Part shown: positions 37,695 through 52,131 of the stretch, in pieces
Position numbering within the stretch: position 1 is the first letter of the stretch
Layout: every line of letters begins with the position of its first letter
Program-made: the position numbers and the translations under genes
Origin: Glandiceps talaboti
Lineage: Eukaryota; Hemichordata; Enteropneusta; Spengelidae
Reading direction: 5' to 3'
Length of the DNA: 64,000 nt
Assembly: GCF_964340395.1 (NCBI RefSeq)
Contig: NC_135565.1
Span: forward strand, 23,662,929-23,726,928
The notes under the pieces: model-generated
The model's database searches: none
Seen by the model: only the letters and a program-made list of their open reading frames with translations
Told to the model about the DNA's origin: nothing

Positions 37695-37700
37695 AATAAA
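37695..37700 (+). promoter_or_regulatory. Candidate poly(A) signal, ankyrin gene A
   Basis: AATAAA (context ATCAAATAAAAACA), 255 bases after the stop codon. Confidence 0.45.
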
Positions 37701-38006
37701 AACATTTGCTGCTATAAATAAACTTACTGATGTTTGCCTTCAACTCAACTCAACACTAATCACATTATGATTGTGTGAAATCTCGCAGAGGGATTCACTT
37801 TCGTAGTCGTACAATATTATTCACCATGGCAATGTATTGTGCGACGTGATAGCACCAATGAATTTTGCAATTGATTTGTTCAATTTGTTCATACTTTAGA
37901 CTATAAGTCCGTGGTCCATTCAGCTTAATTATGTTTTTTATGTGTTCTTTCCGTTGTCTTTTTTAGACAGTCACTGTAAGATACGTTGTGTTGTTCAGTC
38001 CTATCG

Positions 38007-38040
38007 TACGTGCTGGCTGATAGCGTGGCACGAATGTCTT
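38007..38040 (+). repeat. Dispersed-repeat fragment
   Basis: ACGTGCTGGCTGATAGCGTG and on to GGCACGAATGTC matches 1503-1531 with two differences. CTGTAAGATACG just upstream (37976) is the inverse of the CGTATCTTACAG that follows the 1503 copy. Confidence 0.55.
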
Positions 38041-38089
38041 GTTGTGTGTCTGTCTAGTGTTGGAATAAGATGTGAAAGTTACTAACACC

Positions 38090-38505
38090 GTATGTATGCT
38101 ATCTCATTACAATATAATACGATGTAGTGATCAGTCATATGTTCACTCTTTACCCACGTTCACTGTATGCATGCTATCTGATTAGAATGCGATGTAGTAA
38201 TCAGTCATTAGTTCACTCTACCCACGTTCACTGTATGTATGCTGATTAGAATGCGATGTAGTGATCAATCATTAGTTCACTCTTTACCCACGTTCACTGT
38301 ATGTATGCTATCTGATTAGAATATGATGTAGTGATCAGTCATTAGTTCACTCTTTACCCACGTTCACTGTATGTATGCTAGCTGATTAGAATACGATGTA
38401 GTAATCAGTCATTAGTTCACTCTTTACCCACGTTCACTGTATGTATGCTAGCTGATTAGAATACGATGTAGTGATCGGTCATTAGTTCACCCTTTACTCA
38501 CGTTC
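38090..38505. repeat. 70-bp tandem repeat, about six copies
   Basis: Unit with GATTAGAATACGATGTAGTG, then a TCAGTCATTAGTTCACTC.. segment, then CCCACGTTCACTGTATG. Copies differ at scattered bases and one has lost a few bases, so the array is moderately old. Confidence 0.93.
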
Positions 38506-40036
38506 TTCGTTTCTAGCTTGACCTTTCTTTATATGACAAATTCATTCACGTTTTGGTCTTAGACCAAGAGGGAAACGTGTCTTTCAAAATAAACGACTAT
38601 ACAAACAAACAAACAAATGAAGGTAGTAGATCGAACTCAGCCGGATTTTAAATCAAATCGATACATGCTTTCATCTTCAACTCAATGTAATTACGTACTA
38701 GCTATTTCTAATAAATTGCATATAAACACAACATTAATGATAATCGTAGTTCGTAGTTTTGTTTGCAACACGTTTTAACAGACGAATACTTGATGTGGTA
38801 CTGTTGGTAATGTCTATTTACCTGACACTTTTGTATTTCAAACAAACCTCAGTGTGGGCAATTGCGTGATTGGTTTGGTATTGAGGGCTCTGTTCTGCAT
38901 TTCTTCATTTGCTAATAATTTCTGAGGCAATTGTAACTTTACACATATTATCAATTACAAGTTTTAACTTGATATGTGAAAGAAATAAGACATCGAGATT
39001 TTGATATATTTAAACATTTGAATATTATGATTGTAACTGTCAGGAGCCGAGCTTCAAGTTTAGCATTTTTTTGCAGTAACACTGACATAAAATTAATAAA
39101 TCACATACCAATCGTTTTAGGGGACATTTAATACAGCGAATATTTATTGGAGGTGGGTCACAGGGTTAGTTAGGAAATAGGAATTCCAATTCCAAACATG
39201 TTAGCCTGTGGATATTATAAGTTTTCAGAATTCCTTCAACAATCCCTACATTTGACCAATATTTATATTTGTCTTTTCACAGCTGGCAATCAATTTATAA
39301 ATTTTACATTATTAACCTAAAAACAAATATGTATACTTCAACTGTATAGTAATAGTTACTACCTTCTTCATATACGCGACTATGTCTGGATCGAGATATA
39401 TTCGTCTATGATCAAATGACTGGCTGTGGCCTTTAAGCTTAATTATGAATGACTATAATGACAATCCGAAAAAAGTCCTTGACGATAGAAGCATTTAAAA
39501 GACAGCTATGACCCGGAGGAAGTTCGTTCGTGGTATGTGATATCCTCTTGGTGTGTTGGTTGTTTCGGAAATGTCGCCCACTTACCAACCTATAATTTAC
39601 CTTGATGATTTTCTAATAGTAATACAGTTACTGTAACAGAATTCTAAAACAGTCATTTAAAATCGTGAACAGAGGATAGGGAAGCAAACATTGAGGGGTG
39701 CGGATATATTCCATGTAGCTGTATATTTCAGTCGTGTCATCTTTGGCAGGGGATCCTATCAGGCATCATTGATCATGTCACACCTTCCTGATCCCGATGT
39801 TTTTTATGATCATACAGAGACGGTGCGAGTCAATGTTATTCATGTACGATGTGGCGTGGGTTTGTATCTACACGATCCAAACTGCCCTGATTTGCAACCT
39901 GTGATGTTATGTATTACGTAAAATAGATATTAATAAAGGTAGCTACAATTAAAACGTGAAGATACAATTTCAGTAAAATATATCGTTTATCCATAACGAC
40001 CACCTGTTGAATTCGTTACGTGTGGAATGTACCATC
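38506..40036. other. Upstream region of ankyrin gene B
   Basis: AT-rich, no exon recognised. Promoter-like elements begin at 40037. Confidence 0.4.
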
Positions 40037-40048
40037 TGCGCATGCGTA
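40037..40048. promoter_or_regulatory. NRF1-type site, ankyrin gene B promoter
   Basis: TGCGCATGCGTA, 180 bp before the start codon, the counterpart of the site before gene A. Confidence 0.6.
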
Positions 40049-40097
40049 GTGAAAAATGTGATGTTTGCTAACGCGAAGTCAATGGTAAACATCCCTT

Positions 40098-40106
40098 GTC
40101 ATGTGA
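40098..40106. promoter_or_regulatory. E-box-like GTCATGTGA, ankyrin gene B promoter
   Basis: Differs by one base from the GTCACGTGA of gene A and lies at almost the same distance from the ATG (122 bp against 119 or 107). TGCTGAC follows at 40129. Confidence 0.45.
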
Positions 40107-40227
40107 TCGGGTTCAAGGGGTCAGAATGTGCTGACACACGATCGCGCGATCGGAGGGAAAGCACAAGCAATTCAGCAGCAACATCGAAGCTCTTGTATCG
40201 GTGTAATAATCGGAAAACAACGCCGCA

Positions 40228-40240
40228 ATGACGGTACCAG
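40228..40240 (+). CDS. Ankyrin gene B, first coding exon
   Basis: Thirteen coding bases (ATG ACG GTA CCA G) end at the donor G|GTAGGA in phase 1. Two in-frame TAA codons just upstream (40204-40209) show this ATG is the first possible one. Joined to the acceptor at 48342, the split codon becomes GAA and gives MTVPEPIKDNPSPEERLF. Phase, tiny size and promoter match gene A. The long intron makes this a prediction rather than certainty; a different upstream exon is possible. Confidence 0.65.
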
Positions 40241-42215
40241 GTAGGACTGTCACATTATATTGTTACTTTTATACAAACTGATTTCGAATACTTATTTTAA
40301 GGCAGTTAAGAGAGTTTGGTTGATCAATAAGGGATCAGTTCGGTACCAATTCAATACTTAAGTTGGCGTACGTGAAAAAGCTTGTCATGAGCTCGGGGCG
40401 GTTTGGACTGCTGACACGCTTTTTTTGAGTGAGCGACAGAACAACATGCAGGTCGACAGCTGGTGGGATATATACGGACCATGAACATATCGCAACATAT
40501 CCCCGTTTATAGTCACCAACTTAAATATGTCATCCGAATATCTGAACAGTGATATGCAATAAGCTCTAAAACGGATCTGGAATAGAATAGAGACACGACA
40601 ATATTCGCTCACTGAATCGGGTTGGGTCAAAAAGGTGCCCGCGGTCTAGAACTAAATATTAACCAGCAGACTGGCTTTATCATGAAGAGTACATGGTACA
40701 GTGTCATACCGTTCATGAATCATTGTTTATTCAATAACACTATAACCTATAAAATTACACCTCGGGAAGGATCTGAAAATACTAGTTTCGACAACATGTG
40801 AGACTTAATTATATTTAAAGGTGTGATAAATAATATAGTTTATAAACTGAAGAGTTAAAACCTCACATTTTAACGCCTCGTCTACAAAACTCGACATGGG
40901 GATACCAGTTATTTGAAACAAACCTGACGTAAGCACATCAGGTACAATAGTTCGTCTCCTCAAACAATACTTTTACATTTACTGACACAATAGAAGCGTC
41001 TTGTATTCAAATTGTCCTAAGTAACATGTGAATAGATTGGTAGATCTCTAGGTCAACATGTTGTCGTCAAAATTAATACAATGTTTGAACGGTAGCAAAG
41101 TGTCACATGGCGTGGTTTGCTTCGATGGTTGCATATGCCATTATTGACTAGTCAACGTTAGAACTGAAATGACTATAAACTTAGAGTCATTAATTGGCTT
41201 TAGTATCGGCTGGTTGAGGTAATAACATTATCTCGTGTTATTCATAGTTTCCTGGGCAGAGTTCTCATTTTTGACTCATCAAGTCTTTTGTTCGCCATTG
41301 TTTTGAGTTTTGATATGTTAAGTACGCAACAGACTAACAATGCATTGCAAAGCCTACACTTAGGAGTGTCTCTAAAATAATTATAATGAAATAGAGATAC
41401 ATACGTAAACACACAAACAAACAAACAAACACACAAATAAATGATCCAACCATCAGACGAATATAACATGGTTGCGGGGAGGGGGGGGGCTATTTGAAAC
41501 TAAGAATGAGAATAATTTCTTATTCGATGTAGGCCTTCATATTTTAATTCCAACTTTGAATTAGTTATGTAGTCTCAGAGTCCGTGGTATCCCGTTCTAG
41601 TACATGTACATGTATGCAATAGCATGGTGTCAGTGGATTGCAGCATTGAAATATCCAACGTCTAGAATTGCAGTTTGCCACTTTGTAGGCACTCCATTTT
41701 GTAATCATTATTACAACTTTGAATTAGTTATGTAGACTCAGGGTTCATGCTATCCTGTTCTAGTACAACACATTGTGTATGAAATATCACGATGTTAGTG
41801 GATCTCAGTTTGCCAGTCTGTAGGCGCATATTTGATGACTTTGAAATAACATATCATTAAAATTGAGGTCATTGGCAATTGGCAATACGTTATGATATGG
41901 ATTGAACACTAGATTGAAATTAACAATAGTGGATCAACAAGCTTATTCACATAGACGGAAGTAATATTAGGTGTTAAATTAAATTTTCTTTTGTGTGGTT
42001 GGAACAAAAGTTCACCTTTATACAAATGTCAAATTCCAACATTAGCTAATAACGTGGTCACGCTGTCGACATGGTGTGCATGCATCACAGTGCGTACTAC
42101 AATTGTAAGACTGTATTGTGATCGTATATGCAGATTACTATACTGGACTCAGTCATGAAGCCGGAAAGTACACTCATTAGTGTGTAGTGTGACTAGTGTC
42201 ATTCAAATATTGGCT

Positions 42216-42251
42216 AGACCATAGACTTCCCAACTGTCTATGGTTAGACCT
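42216..42251 (+). repeat. Solo unit resembling the 61-63 kb minisatellite
   Basis: CCATAGAC, a 9-bp spacer, GTCTATGG, then TTAGACC. This reproduces the CATAGAC/GTCTATG inverted pair and the GGTTAGA junction of that array in a single copy. Confidence 0.5.
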
Positions 42252-43475
42252 ACTCTGGTGACGACAGTTTATATGCTTCGTCAAGTATAGGAAAATAAAA
42301 GTAGGTCGACTCTCTGACAGTCTCATGACTTACGTTCAGATAATTACATCTAGTACATATGCTGTCATGCAATGGTAATCAAGTCACATGATTCACACCT
42401 ACTGTCATGCAACGGTAAACATACCACATTTGAGCATTGGAAATTAATGTCGTGGAAGAGGACATTTCAGTAATTTGCTATACTGCTTCAAAAGATGGAA
42501 TTTTAGGTCGAAGGGGTGGGGTGGGGGTGAGGATGGTGGAATACGGCTACATTCACATGTATAGTCATTGTGGATATCTCAAATGTATGTGTTGCACAGC
42601 GAGGTTACAGAAATGGAGTTTTATGAAATAAACTAAAGCCCAATATAAAATTCAAACAACATATTCAGCTGGAAATAAGCATGTTATATATCTGTCCCCA
42701 TTGATACTATTTCATGGACAGTCAGGACTATTCTGACACTCTTCAGTTACTACATTGTACCATGGGATAAAAGCTTTATTATATTATGTGGAATATGTGA
42801 AAAAGGTGTATGATTCTATTAACTGAGTCAAACCAGGTTAACAACTAACAAAGAAACCTGTCACAACCTCACATTTACTCTTCAGCATATTTTCTACATG
42901 CAATGTAGGTGAGAATTAAAAATGTGCATCGAAACAAGGTGACTAAACTTGTGTTAAGTACAGTATAAATTTGTAGAGTTACACACAAACGATATATACA
43001 CGAAAGACCAAACTGACAACAATCACAGGTGACCCTTGACCTCTGTTATCGACAGGATTGTCCTGTACCTTTGCACATGAGACGGTTTACTGAACCCGAC
43101 TAGGCAAACACCCTGTGTGATTTATCAGGACCTGTGCAAACATTATTCTCCATTGACGTCTAGTACAGTTGTTATTATTATTTTACCGTGGACTGAATCC
43201 ATGCTCAGTCAGTTGTCCCTATATTTGTTGAAAAGACATAGTATGCCAGGTACAGCACTAATAAAATGAGGCTACCAGACCAATAGATGATTGGAGTATT
43301 ACGAAGGGACCAGTTTATATTTAGTCTCACACCTATTGGTTGTATATATATAATTGATCTGTACCACTGCAGTCGAATGAAATTATAAGGTTATAAATTG
43401 TTACTTATCGAAATTTTTTATTACAACTCCACCAAAATCCTTCAGCTGGGCGCGAGTGAAGTAATTATTAGTAAT

Positions 43476-43613
<138 letters not shown>

Positions 43614-44223
43614 CATGCTGGTAATTATTAGCAAAAGATAAAACAAAAATGACTTAAAGAAACTTAAGTAAAAATTACTTTGAAATCCCAAACAAAATTA
43701 ATGAAAGGCAGTCATCGAATCATAAGGAAGGGGAATAAAGAGAAATGGGAAAATATTTTGCGAAAAAAATGCTAAAAACTGGCAACCAAATTATGCCATG
43801 ATAATATTACTGAAAGTGAGACTAAACCAACAAATCGGCGAAAAAGAAGTTACTCAATATAATACATGTTTTCATTCTCGCATGTTTGCAGTAGGTCTTT
43901 TTAAAGGTCAGCAATATCCCAATTGAATGATTCTCAAGTTTGGTTGTCAAGATATCGATAATCATGGTAACAAAAATACACAACAATGGTACATACATGA
44001 GGTATATAAAGGACGAGGACACATAATAACAATGTTGTCCTGGGTACATTAGTGACTAGTGTACTTAATTTCTGTATATAATATACTAATGTCAATCGTC
44101 TTGTAAATCGGTTATATCGGTTATTCTTTAACAGAACATGAACTATACGTACGATGTGGATCTGACTTCATTTCCATATTTAGTTGTCGTTTCTATGGAT
44201 GGATGGTACATACCAATTTGTGA

Positions 44224-44349
44224 AGTATTTTGTGTAATCACCATATCATATATTTGATATTGTTAGGGTTGTATATCCGTACGATGAGTATTTTGTGTAA
44301 TCACCATATCATATATTTGATATTGTTAGGGTTGTATATCCGTATGATG
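44224..44349. repeat. 63-bp tandem duplication
   Basis: AGTATTTTGTGTAATCACC starts at 44224 and again at 44287 with nearly identical sequence; a third partial start lies at 44350. Confidence 0.93.
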
Positions 44350-44910
44350 AGTATTTTGTTTAAAGAGAGGCCGTAAAATGTTTCAATGCGATATGGTGTT
44401 TATATAAAAAAAATATGCGCGGTATGGTTATTTTATTAATTTGATAAACGTTCATTATTATTATAATACTTGTACTAGAATTATACAAAGTCTTGCACAA
44501 AATGTAAACCCAAAGGAAAGAATGCACATTGACGAAACAACAACATATTATTTCCCAAATATTGTCTTCGTTTAGCCAAGGAAAATATAATTGAAGTAAT
44601 TTAAGGGCCCTTGTCACTACCTCTAAAGCATTATTTATGAAAACATGGAAAAGAATATTGGCGAATGGAACATTTTGACACCATTTCCGAGAACCGTAGA
44701 ACTAGTGACGTAGACACGGGTTGTCCTGACGTATAAAGAGCATGGTATGTAATCTATGTCATGTTCAAAGACAACCACGTGACTTGTGCATGTTATAATG
44801 TCAAGAGTAAATAGGTAGAATTTAAACAGAAAAAGGAAGAAACAGGCTATCTTCGACATCGAACGCAATGTTACAAAATAACTTTAGAAATGATTAGCAG
44901 TACTATCAAT

Positions 44911-44972
44911 ATCATCAGTACTAAAGGGTTCCCTGTAGGTTATCATCAGTACTAAAAGGTTCCCTGTAGGTT
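44911..44972. repeat. 31-bp tandem duplication
   Basis: ATCATCAGTACTAAA then a GTTCCCTGTAGGTT segment, at 44911 and 44942, with one base difference. Confidence 0.9.
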
Positions 44973-47900
44973 TTTGTCTTTTAAACATCAGAACTCTGTC
45001 TCAAAAAAAATATTACAATAATTCATAAGTAGTTCAAATGTGCAAATAAATCAAACTATTTACAAAGTGGCTAATAACGTTTTATATCAAGTGACAGTCA
45101 CCTTCCCGTCAAAAATTCGCCTTATGAGGTGACTTGTTGTCTCCTTTCAATAATTTGTATTTTTAAACTGTAACCAAAGTAGTGGTCATTTTTTAGTAAT
45201 TTATTTCAAAACTTTTGTTTATAAGTGGTAATATCTACAACATTTTACATTACGAAGTAGTTTTCATACTTTTAAGAGTCAACAGGTTAATGGACGGATT
45301 GTTTGACACTGGTCACTCACTATTTGATCTAAAGGCATGGCTCCAACATGACTGATAGTGGGGAAATGTTGATGTTAAATTATAAATTTAAGTAGAATCT
45401 AATTTATTTTATTAAACTATGTTTTTGAGTACAACTACCATAAAATCAAAGATTAGTGATCAAAATTAAACACCATACAGTGAAGTGACGGATACAAGTA
45501 CATCATCATATTATATTGCTGTAACATGGGTTAAGCTCATGTTACCATATTCAAAAATGACAAATTTTAGTTTCATTTGTGAAGGCGTATTTTACACAGG
45601 CTTCATTTAAAAATTAACTCATGATAATCCATTTCGTTCAACTTATCAATTAGTACACTAAGCCATAATAGTTGCTTCTATTCAGTGAGAGAAAAGACAC
45701 TCGGTCTCCATGGAAACAAGAAAATTTGACTACATTTATAACATTTCATGACATCACATTAATTGACGAATGCAAAATAATTATCACAGTGCAGTAGGTT
45801 ACGAAGGAACCATAAATGTACTCAAGCGTGTCCTAAGGCCAGAGAAGTAAAAACGTATGTTTGTCAGGTGTAATGAGCTTTATAGTAGCAAGATTTAGAA
45901 TGGTACTGTGTGCAGATGAGATGATTGATTTAAACACTAAGTATATCGCCATTTCCAACAATAGGTATAGATTGGGATAATGATATTTTATTGTTTATAG
46001 GCTGACTGGTTATTAAAACCTAACCTGATGTATCACCATGAAAGGCATATTATGGTTTATATAGACAATATGGTTATAATTGACCATCGACATATGACCA
46101 GAGTGAAATATAGGAGAACACATTGTAAAAGGACAATTAATACAACAACAAACAGACCTCCACCATATATAATTAAATTAAGTTTTCGATCAAGGAATTG
46201 ACCCCCTCCTGACCATATATATCTGTGCAATAAAATATGAGGATTCTAACCCCTGCCATATAATCGGACTCTAAAAATGACAGTTGTAAATTGACAATTT
46301 CACACCAAGTTAGGCGTGGAAATTGTTCTAATGGTTTAAACATTTAAAATTGAGCATACGGAAATATTTTGAAGAAAAAAGTTGATATTTCAGTAATAAC
46401 TTAGGATTGAAGAAATTACGATTGTATGTTTATAATGGACTACTGAAGGCGAATTACTAATCCAAAGGAATGTATATAAGGGGTTTAATATATCTAAATG
46501 ACTGATCACTTGTATAGAAACGATAAAACGTGTTATATGATTGATGACATGAAATGGTTACTTAGTAGGCAGATTATTTAATATACCAGAAACAGGTTGC
46601 GTGCCGTACTTGCACGCAAGGCGATCATCCATGAACAGTCTTTCACAGTGTTTACAAAATGTTCGTGGTTGTGCAACTCACATGGAAAATGTGTGCAAAA
46701 CCATGAGTGAGTTAAGACACATTTATTGGATGTCATAGATAAAGTACCCTGTAGACTAATTTTATCCATTCTACACATTCATGTTTAGAATGATGCGATC
46801 CCATTGAATTCTCAGCTATACAAAGTGCAAATTTGTATCCGTTGTCAAAAATTTCGCAAAATATATTGCTGTCACCAAAACATGTTTATAGTTCTTATCA
46901 AGATCCACTCCGTCACTTAGATATGAAAATGATCATCAAATAATATTATTCCGGAGGGCGACCTTCAAACAATGCCCTGCAAGGAAATAGTCTATTCAGT
47001 TGATGGGAAATCCCTAACCCTAAAATTATATATGTGGATTCCTTCACGGGGTGGGGTGTGGCCTACATAAACTGAGGAATCTGCTACTTTATTGCTGTGT
47101 TGTACAATGTTTGGTAGCTGTAGTAAGGCTTTGAGTCGACTAGTAAAAAAAATAATTGTACAATATCAACAACTAATAATAAACAGTTACACAGGTCAGA
47201 CTATGTATGGAAATGTGTGTACGAATCAGCTGGTGACTTTCCTATTATCTAATTGTACACAGAGAATATGACATTGCTATTAATAACGTACTGTATCAAA
47301 CGAAATGATGAAAAAGTATAGCACAGACTGTTACAATGTTTTCACCAAAAAATAACATATATAGAGAAAAACTAAACGTGGTCAACATTATTTGTCGGAC
47401 AAGCTATTGGGCCGAAGTCTTGCGAAGACATTCATATTATAATATTATAGCGTGTATACTTTATCTTCCTATGACGTCATAGATAACGATTATTACTTTA
47501 ATACAGTATAACTGTATCACTCATCAACATTTCTACTAAGTAAATGTATGGGGATAATCGATTGGCGTACCCAATTAAATATATATACTTAGTCAACATC
47601 CTATTCAATTTATAATGATTAATGAGATTACACATCGAAGGTGATACTTACAGGATGACAATCTATTAGATGTTAACTGTTAATATTTCAACTAGAGAAT
47701 ACACCGAGGTCATCAAATGCATTGTTGAAGGGCTGTGAACTAAAGGTAAAATAAACACAAAAAGGTGTTGTAGAGAGGAGAATTCATACAAATATATGGT
47801 GATTAGAATGTTTTGTATTTTCCTAGTGGTGGAAAAAAATTAATATTATTTGGGGACACAGTGGGATCAAGGCTAGCTGACTGCAATGTATGAGTAGTTT

Positions 47901-48341
47901 ACACTGATGTTAAAAATAAACATAGCAAGTATTTCCAAATTTGGGGGCCTCCGTGTTCATTTTTCATACAAATTTTACTCGCACATATAAGACAATTTTT
48001 CCCATCGTTGAACCATTTATAGTGGAGAGATCTTCCTTTGATATTAGAGTTACACGACATCGATCAAAACATATAGGAGTTGCCTCTGTGTAGTGTGGGA
48101 TCAAACCATGATTGTAAGACGACAAATGGAGAGTAGAAAATAACATGTATTTTGAAATACTAGAAATTGTATATGAATCCAATAATGGTACATCATCAGA
48201 GGACTACATGGTAACAGTCAAAGATACGACTTAATCAATACAAAATATAAGATATTGTGTTACATATATCCATTTTTGTCCAGACATTAACTACATACAT
48301 TGTGAGGTACTAATTAGTTATTCTCTTCTATTTCCTTCCAG

Positions 48342-50974
48342 AACCAATAAAGGATAACCCTTCTCCAGAGGAGAGGTTATTCAAGGCATTGGAAACCGAT
48401 GATGACAGGAAAGGTGCGCTTGAATTGACCAAAATTGTCAGTACATTTGCCACTCAAAACGGGTTTTCACTTCTCCACAAATCAATCATTCATGGTCAAA
48501 TACGAGTGGTTGGTGGTCTATTCCACAGGACTCCAGATTTTAAGAAATTGTACTCAATGACAGTAGACAATGAATCTAGTGACTACCATACCTTGACTGC
48601 TATAGAAATTGCTAAGAAAGTTAGATCTGTTGCCGCAATCCAACTCATGCAGGAAGCTGGGGAGGCTCACAAGGCAGAGACGCCATTGCATAAAGCAGCC
48701 AAAGAGGGAAATGTGAAAGAAATACTACAGCTATGTGAGGAAACGTTTAATGTGAATGTGCAGGGTAAGCTGGGAGAAACAGCCTTACATGTTGCTTGTT
48801 GTGCTGGAAACTTAGAAGCTTTGACAACCTTGATCGACCAAGGAGCTGATTGGAAACTGAAGACGAAGCGAGGAGTGAGTTTACTGTCAATGGCTTCACG
48901 ATGGGGCTATGTGAATATTGTAAAGTATTTACTGGAAAACTTTCCAGGCATCGATTTGGAATCAACAGATGATAATGGAGAAACTGCAGTGCATGGTGCC
49001 GCCGACTATGGCTCAATCGAAGTGTTCGACATGTTGCTAGAATATGGCGCTAATATGAACACCCTCAGCAAGAAAGGAGAGCATCCACTTCATTTTGCAT
49101 CTCATAGGGGTAACGTGGATGTCGTCAAAAGAATAAGAGAGAAAGGGGTTGAGGTGAACACAGCATCTCAAGATGGTAACACCCCTCTACACTATTCAGC
49201 CGATGGAGGGCGCCTTGCTGTTGGAAAGTTCCTATTGGGAGAGGGTGCTATTGCTGATCTTGGAAATGGTAAAGTGTACACTGCAGTTCACTACGCTGCA
49301 CAGAATGGACATAAGGAATTTACAGAATTGTTGATCCATAATAATGGGTCTGTCAATGTATCTGGAGCAGACGGTAACACTCCCCTTCACTTGGCTTGTT
49401 CTGCTGGACATCTACCAATCGTCAAATTTCTGGTTAGTAAAGATGCAAAAATAAATGCTAACAATGAAAATGATTGTGTCCCACTTCATTTTGCATGCCA
49501 ACATGGGCACCAAATTGTTGTGGAGTTCCTGATTAATAAGGGAGCGGATGTGAAAGTTGTGTCTGATAAAAAACACACATTGCTTCACTTTGCTGCTGAA
49601 TATGGGCAACCTCACCTGATGAAGATATTACAGCGTAGGGACCCATCTCTCCTGGAGGCAGTTGATATTGATAATGCCACAGCACTCCATCATGCATCTA
49701 ACAGGGGTCACTTAGCCGCTGTCACCGAACTATTAGAAGCTGGTGCCAAAGTCGATGTTCTCAACAGGTACAAATCAACACCACTTCATTATGCAGCATG
49801 GAAAGGACACATGAAAATAGTGGAACGTCTACTAATGAGGGGAGCATTTGTCAATGTCCCTAACATCCATGGCTCCATGCCATTGCACATGGCGATAGTG
49901 AATGGAAATGAAAGTATATGTGAACTCCTACTCCGCCATGGCGCTGACATCACTGCAGTGGAGAAAACTGGAGACAGTGTCCTCCATGTTGCAGCTGAGA
50001 AGGGACATTTGAATATCATGAAAATGCTACATGAAAAAGGTGCCAAGTTTGACAGCAAGAATAAGGCAGACGAAACACCATTACACTTTGCTGCTATGAA
50101 AGGGAATATGGAAATGGTAGAATTTATGGTAGAGAAGGGAGCCGATGTTAATGCAAAGACAAGGGACAATGATACTGCCATATTATTCGCATCAGCTAAT
50201 GGTTTCACAGAAGTTGCTAACTACCTTATCGAACACGGAGCTTCTCCTAATATTGTTGGGAACGAGGATGAAGAGTTCAGAACGAGGTTATCGCCTTTAC
50301 ATGCAGCAAGTGCATTTGGCCACAGTGACATGGTAGAATTGTTGTTGGACCATAGTGTTCCCTTGGATTACCCAGCGTGTAAACTATCTCCCCTCCACTG
50401 TGCCGCGATAAATGGCGACGTTGTAGTGCTGAATGCATTGCTGCAGAAAAGTAGTCATATCAACCAAGTTGTGTTGCAGAATGACTGGGAACTTACCCCA
50501 CTTCACTTTGCCGCATCTGAGGGACACACAGAAGCATGCGAATTCCTCATCAATAAAGGTGCTGCTTATGACGAACCTCTCACGGACCGACCTTTACACC
50601 GTGCTGCTGCAAACGGACACCTCAGCATTGTTGAACTTCTCATGTTGAAGGGGTGTTCGGTGAATGCCAAGGACTTTCAAGGATGGACCCCACTTCATGC
50701 AGCCTCTGATAGTGGGCATCCCAAAGTCGTCAGAATTCTGCTGAAGAATAAAGCTGATGTCAATGCAGTGAACGACATCTTTAAGGCGCCATTGCACTAT
50801 GCTGCTGAGAAGGGCCACTATCACGTTGCGAAATTACTCTTGGACAACGGTGCTGACGTCAATCTCAAGGATCGGGTTTATGATACTCCATTGCGATTGG
50901 CCAGCAAAAATAAACACGAAGAAGTCATCAAGTTGATTCAGGAGCATGGAGGGAAAGAATGCATCGTGCAATAA
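48342..50974 (+). CDS. Ankyrin gene B, main exon (about 23 ankyrin repeats, CaaX end)
   Basis: Encodes residues 5-881 of an almost pure ankyrin-repeat protein. After an N-terminal region paralogous to gene A (EERLFKALE.., FSLLHKSIIHG), about 23 repeats run from about residue 118 to the end, nearly all with clear TPLHxAAxxGH cores (for example ETALHVACCAG, NTPLHLACSAG, STPLHYAAWKG, ETPLHFAAMKG, WTPLHAASDSG). No other domain, signal peptide or membrane segment is seen. It ends GGKECIVQ; CIVQ fits a CaaX prenylation signal, as does CVIQ in gene A, and the shared position argues it is kept by selection. Repeats continue where gene A has its Ser/Arg-rich insert. The exon starts at the acceptor, so the in-frame ORF begins some 16 codons before the first internal TTG-like start. 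Role is unknown; probably a membrane-anchored protein-binding scaffold. Confidence 0.92.
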
Positions 50975-51658
50975 CATTATACAAGTTAAGAAGAATTGTG
51001 ACTTCAAGTTGTAAATAGAAAAAACCCTGCCATATCAACGGAGAGATGCAAATTTTAGAATGTGTAGTTAACTGAACAGTAGGGATCATTTTTTTGACAA
51101 ATTTAATAGTGCTTCCACTAGCGATTAGCAATGCTCTTTTGACCGTCAACTTTGGAATTTATGTAGACAAAGAAAGTGGCATTTTATAGTGCAGTAGATT
51201 AGTTTTTTCCTCCCACATTTAAGCTTTTATATTTGTCAAATATAAGGTTTTATTTGAATGAATCACTCAATACTGTACTTTACATTATGGAGGACATTTG
51301 TATATGACAAATGTACATGGAACCGTTTGAAGTTGTCAGCGACAAAGATGCATCTTTAATTTGGTGATACTAAGCAAATTAAGCCATCGAATTTTGTTAG
51401 TTTTAAAACATAAGTTGTAAGAAATGTAGAAGTCTGGTTAATTGTTTTATTATGCAATAACCATGCTTATCCATCCTAGAATAATAATAATAATAATAAT
51501 AATCCTATAATCGTGTCCCAATAACTTTATGTTCCTTGGTTATCCTGTAGTTGTCTATATTGCTATTGGTGAGCATTTTACAGCATCTTCAAAAATGTAA
51601 TTGCATCAAGTTGACCTTGAATATCACAAAAAAGATTGATGTGGATCTCCTACTTAGA

Positions 51659-51664
51659 AATAAA
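51659..51664 (+). promoter_or_regulatory. Candidate poly(A) signal, ankyrin gene B
   Basis: AATAAA, 685 bases after the stop; a weak assignment because the region is AT-rich. Confidence 0.3.
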
Positions 51665-52131
51665 TCAAAAATATGAACGTCAAACACGTGGGCGATTAAA
51701 ATGAGAAGTGTATGATATCAAAGAACTGTATTATAAGATTGCTACTAGTAGAAACTGGCTAAATTTCATGGTTCTTGTACAAAGTATCGCCAGCTCCCGA
51801 TCGGCAAGCTCAGTGCACTCCCGGTGAATGTAATCGAGATGTCGTTTGTACCGCAATGCTTACAAGCATAATTGCATTCAATAGGGAACTTACAATCCAG
51901 ACTGAGCATGCTCAGATGCAAAGGACTATGGGATTATCTGTGGTTATCGTAATACGTAATCTGGAGCTACCGATAAAATAATCCTCCCACAATGGTCAGG
52001 GTAACTATGAATTGATCATTTGTGGTTACAAACAATGTAACAGTGTTGTTTACAATACCAATTCATTAACATTTATTGTTCTTACGTTTATAATAGGAAT
52101 ACGTTCAAAGGTGTATAATTTACTTGTTTAC

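Larger units (their letters stand above)
37441..38089. other. 3' UTR and flank of ankyrin gene A
   Basis: AATAAA at 37695-37700 is a likely poly(A) signal, 255 bases after the stop. The dispersed-repeat core GCGTGGCACGAATGTC lies at 38021-38036. No gene in the remainder. Confidence 0.5.
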
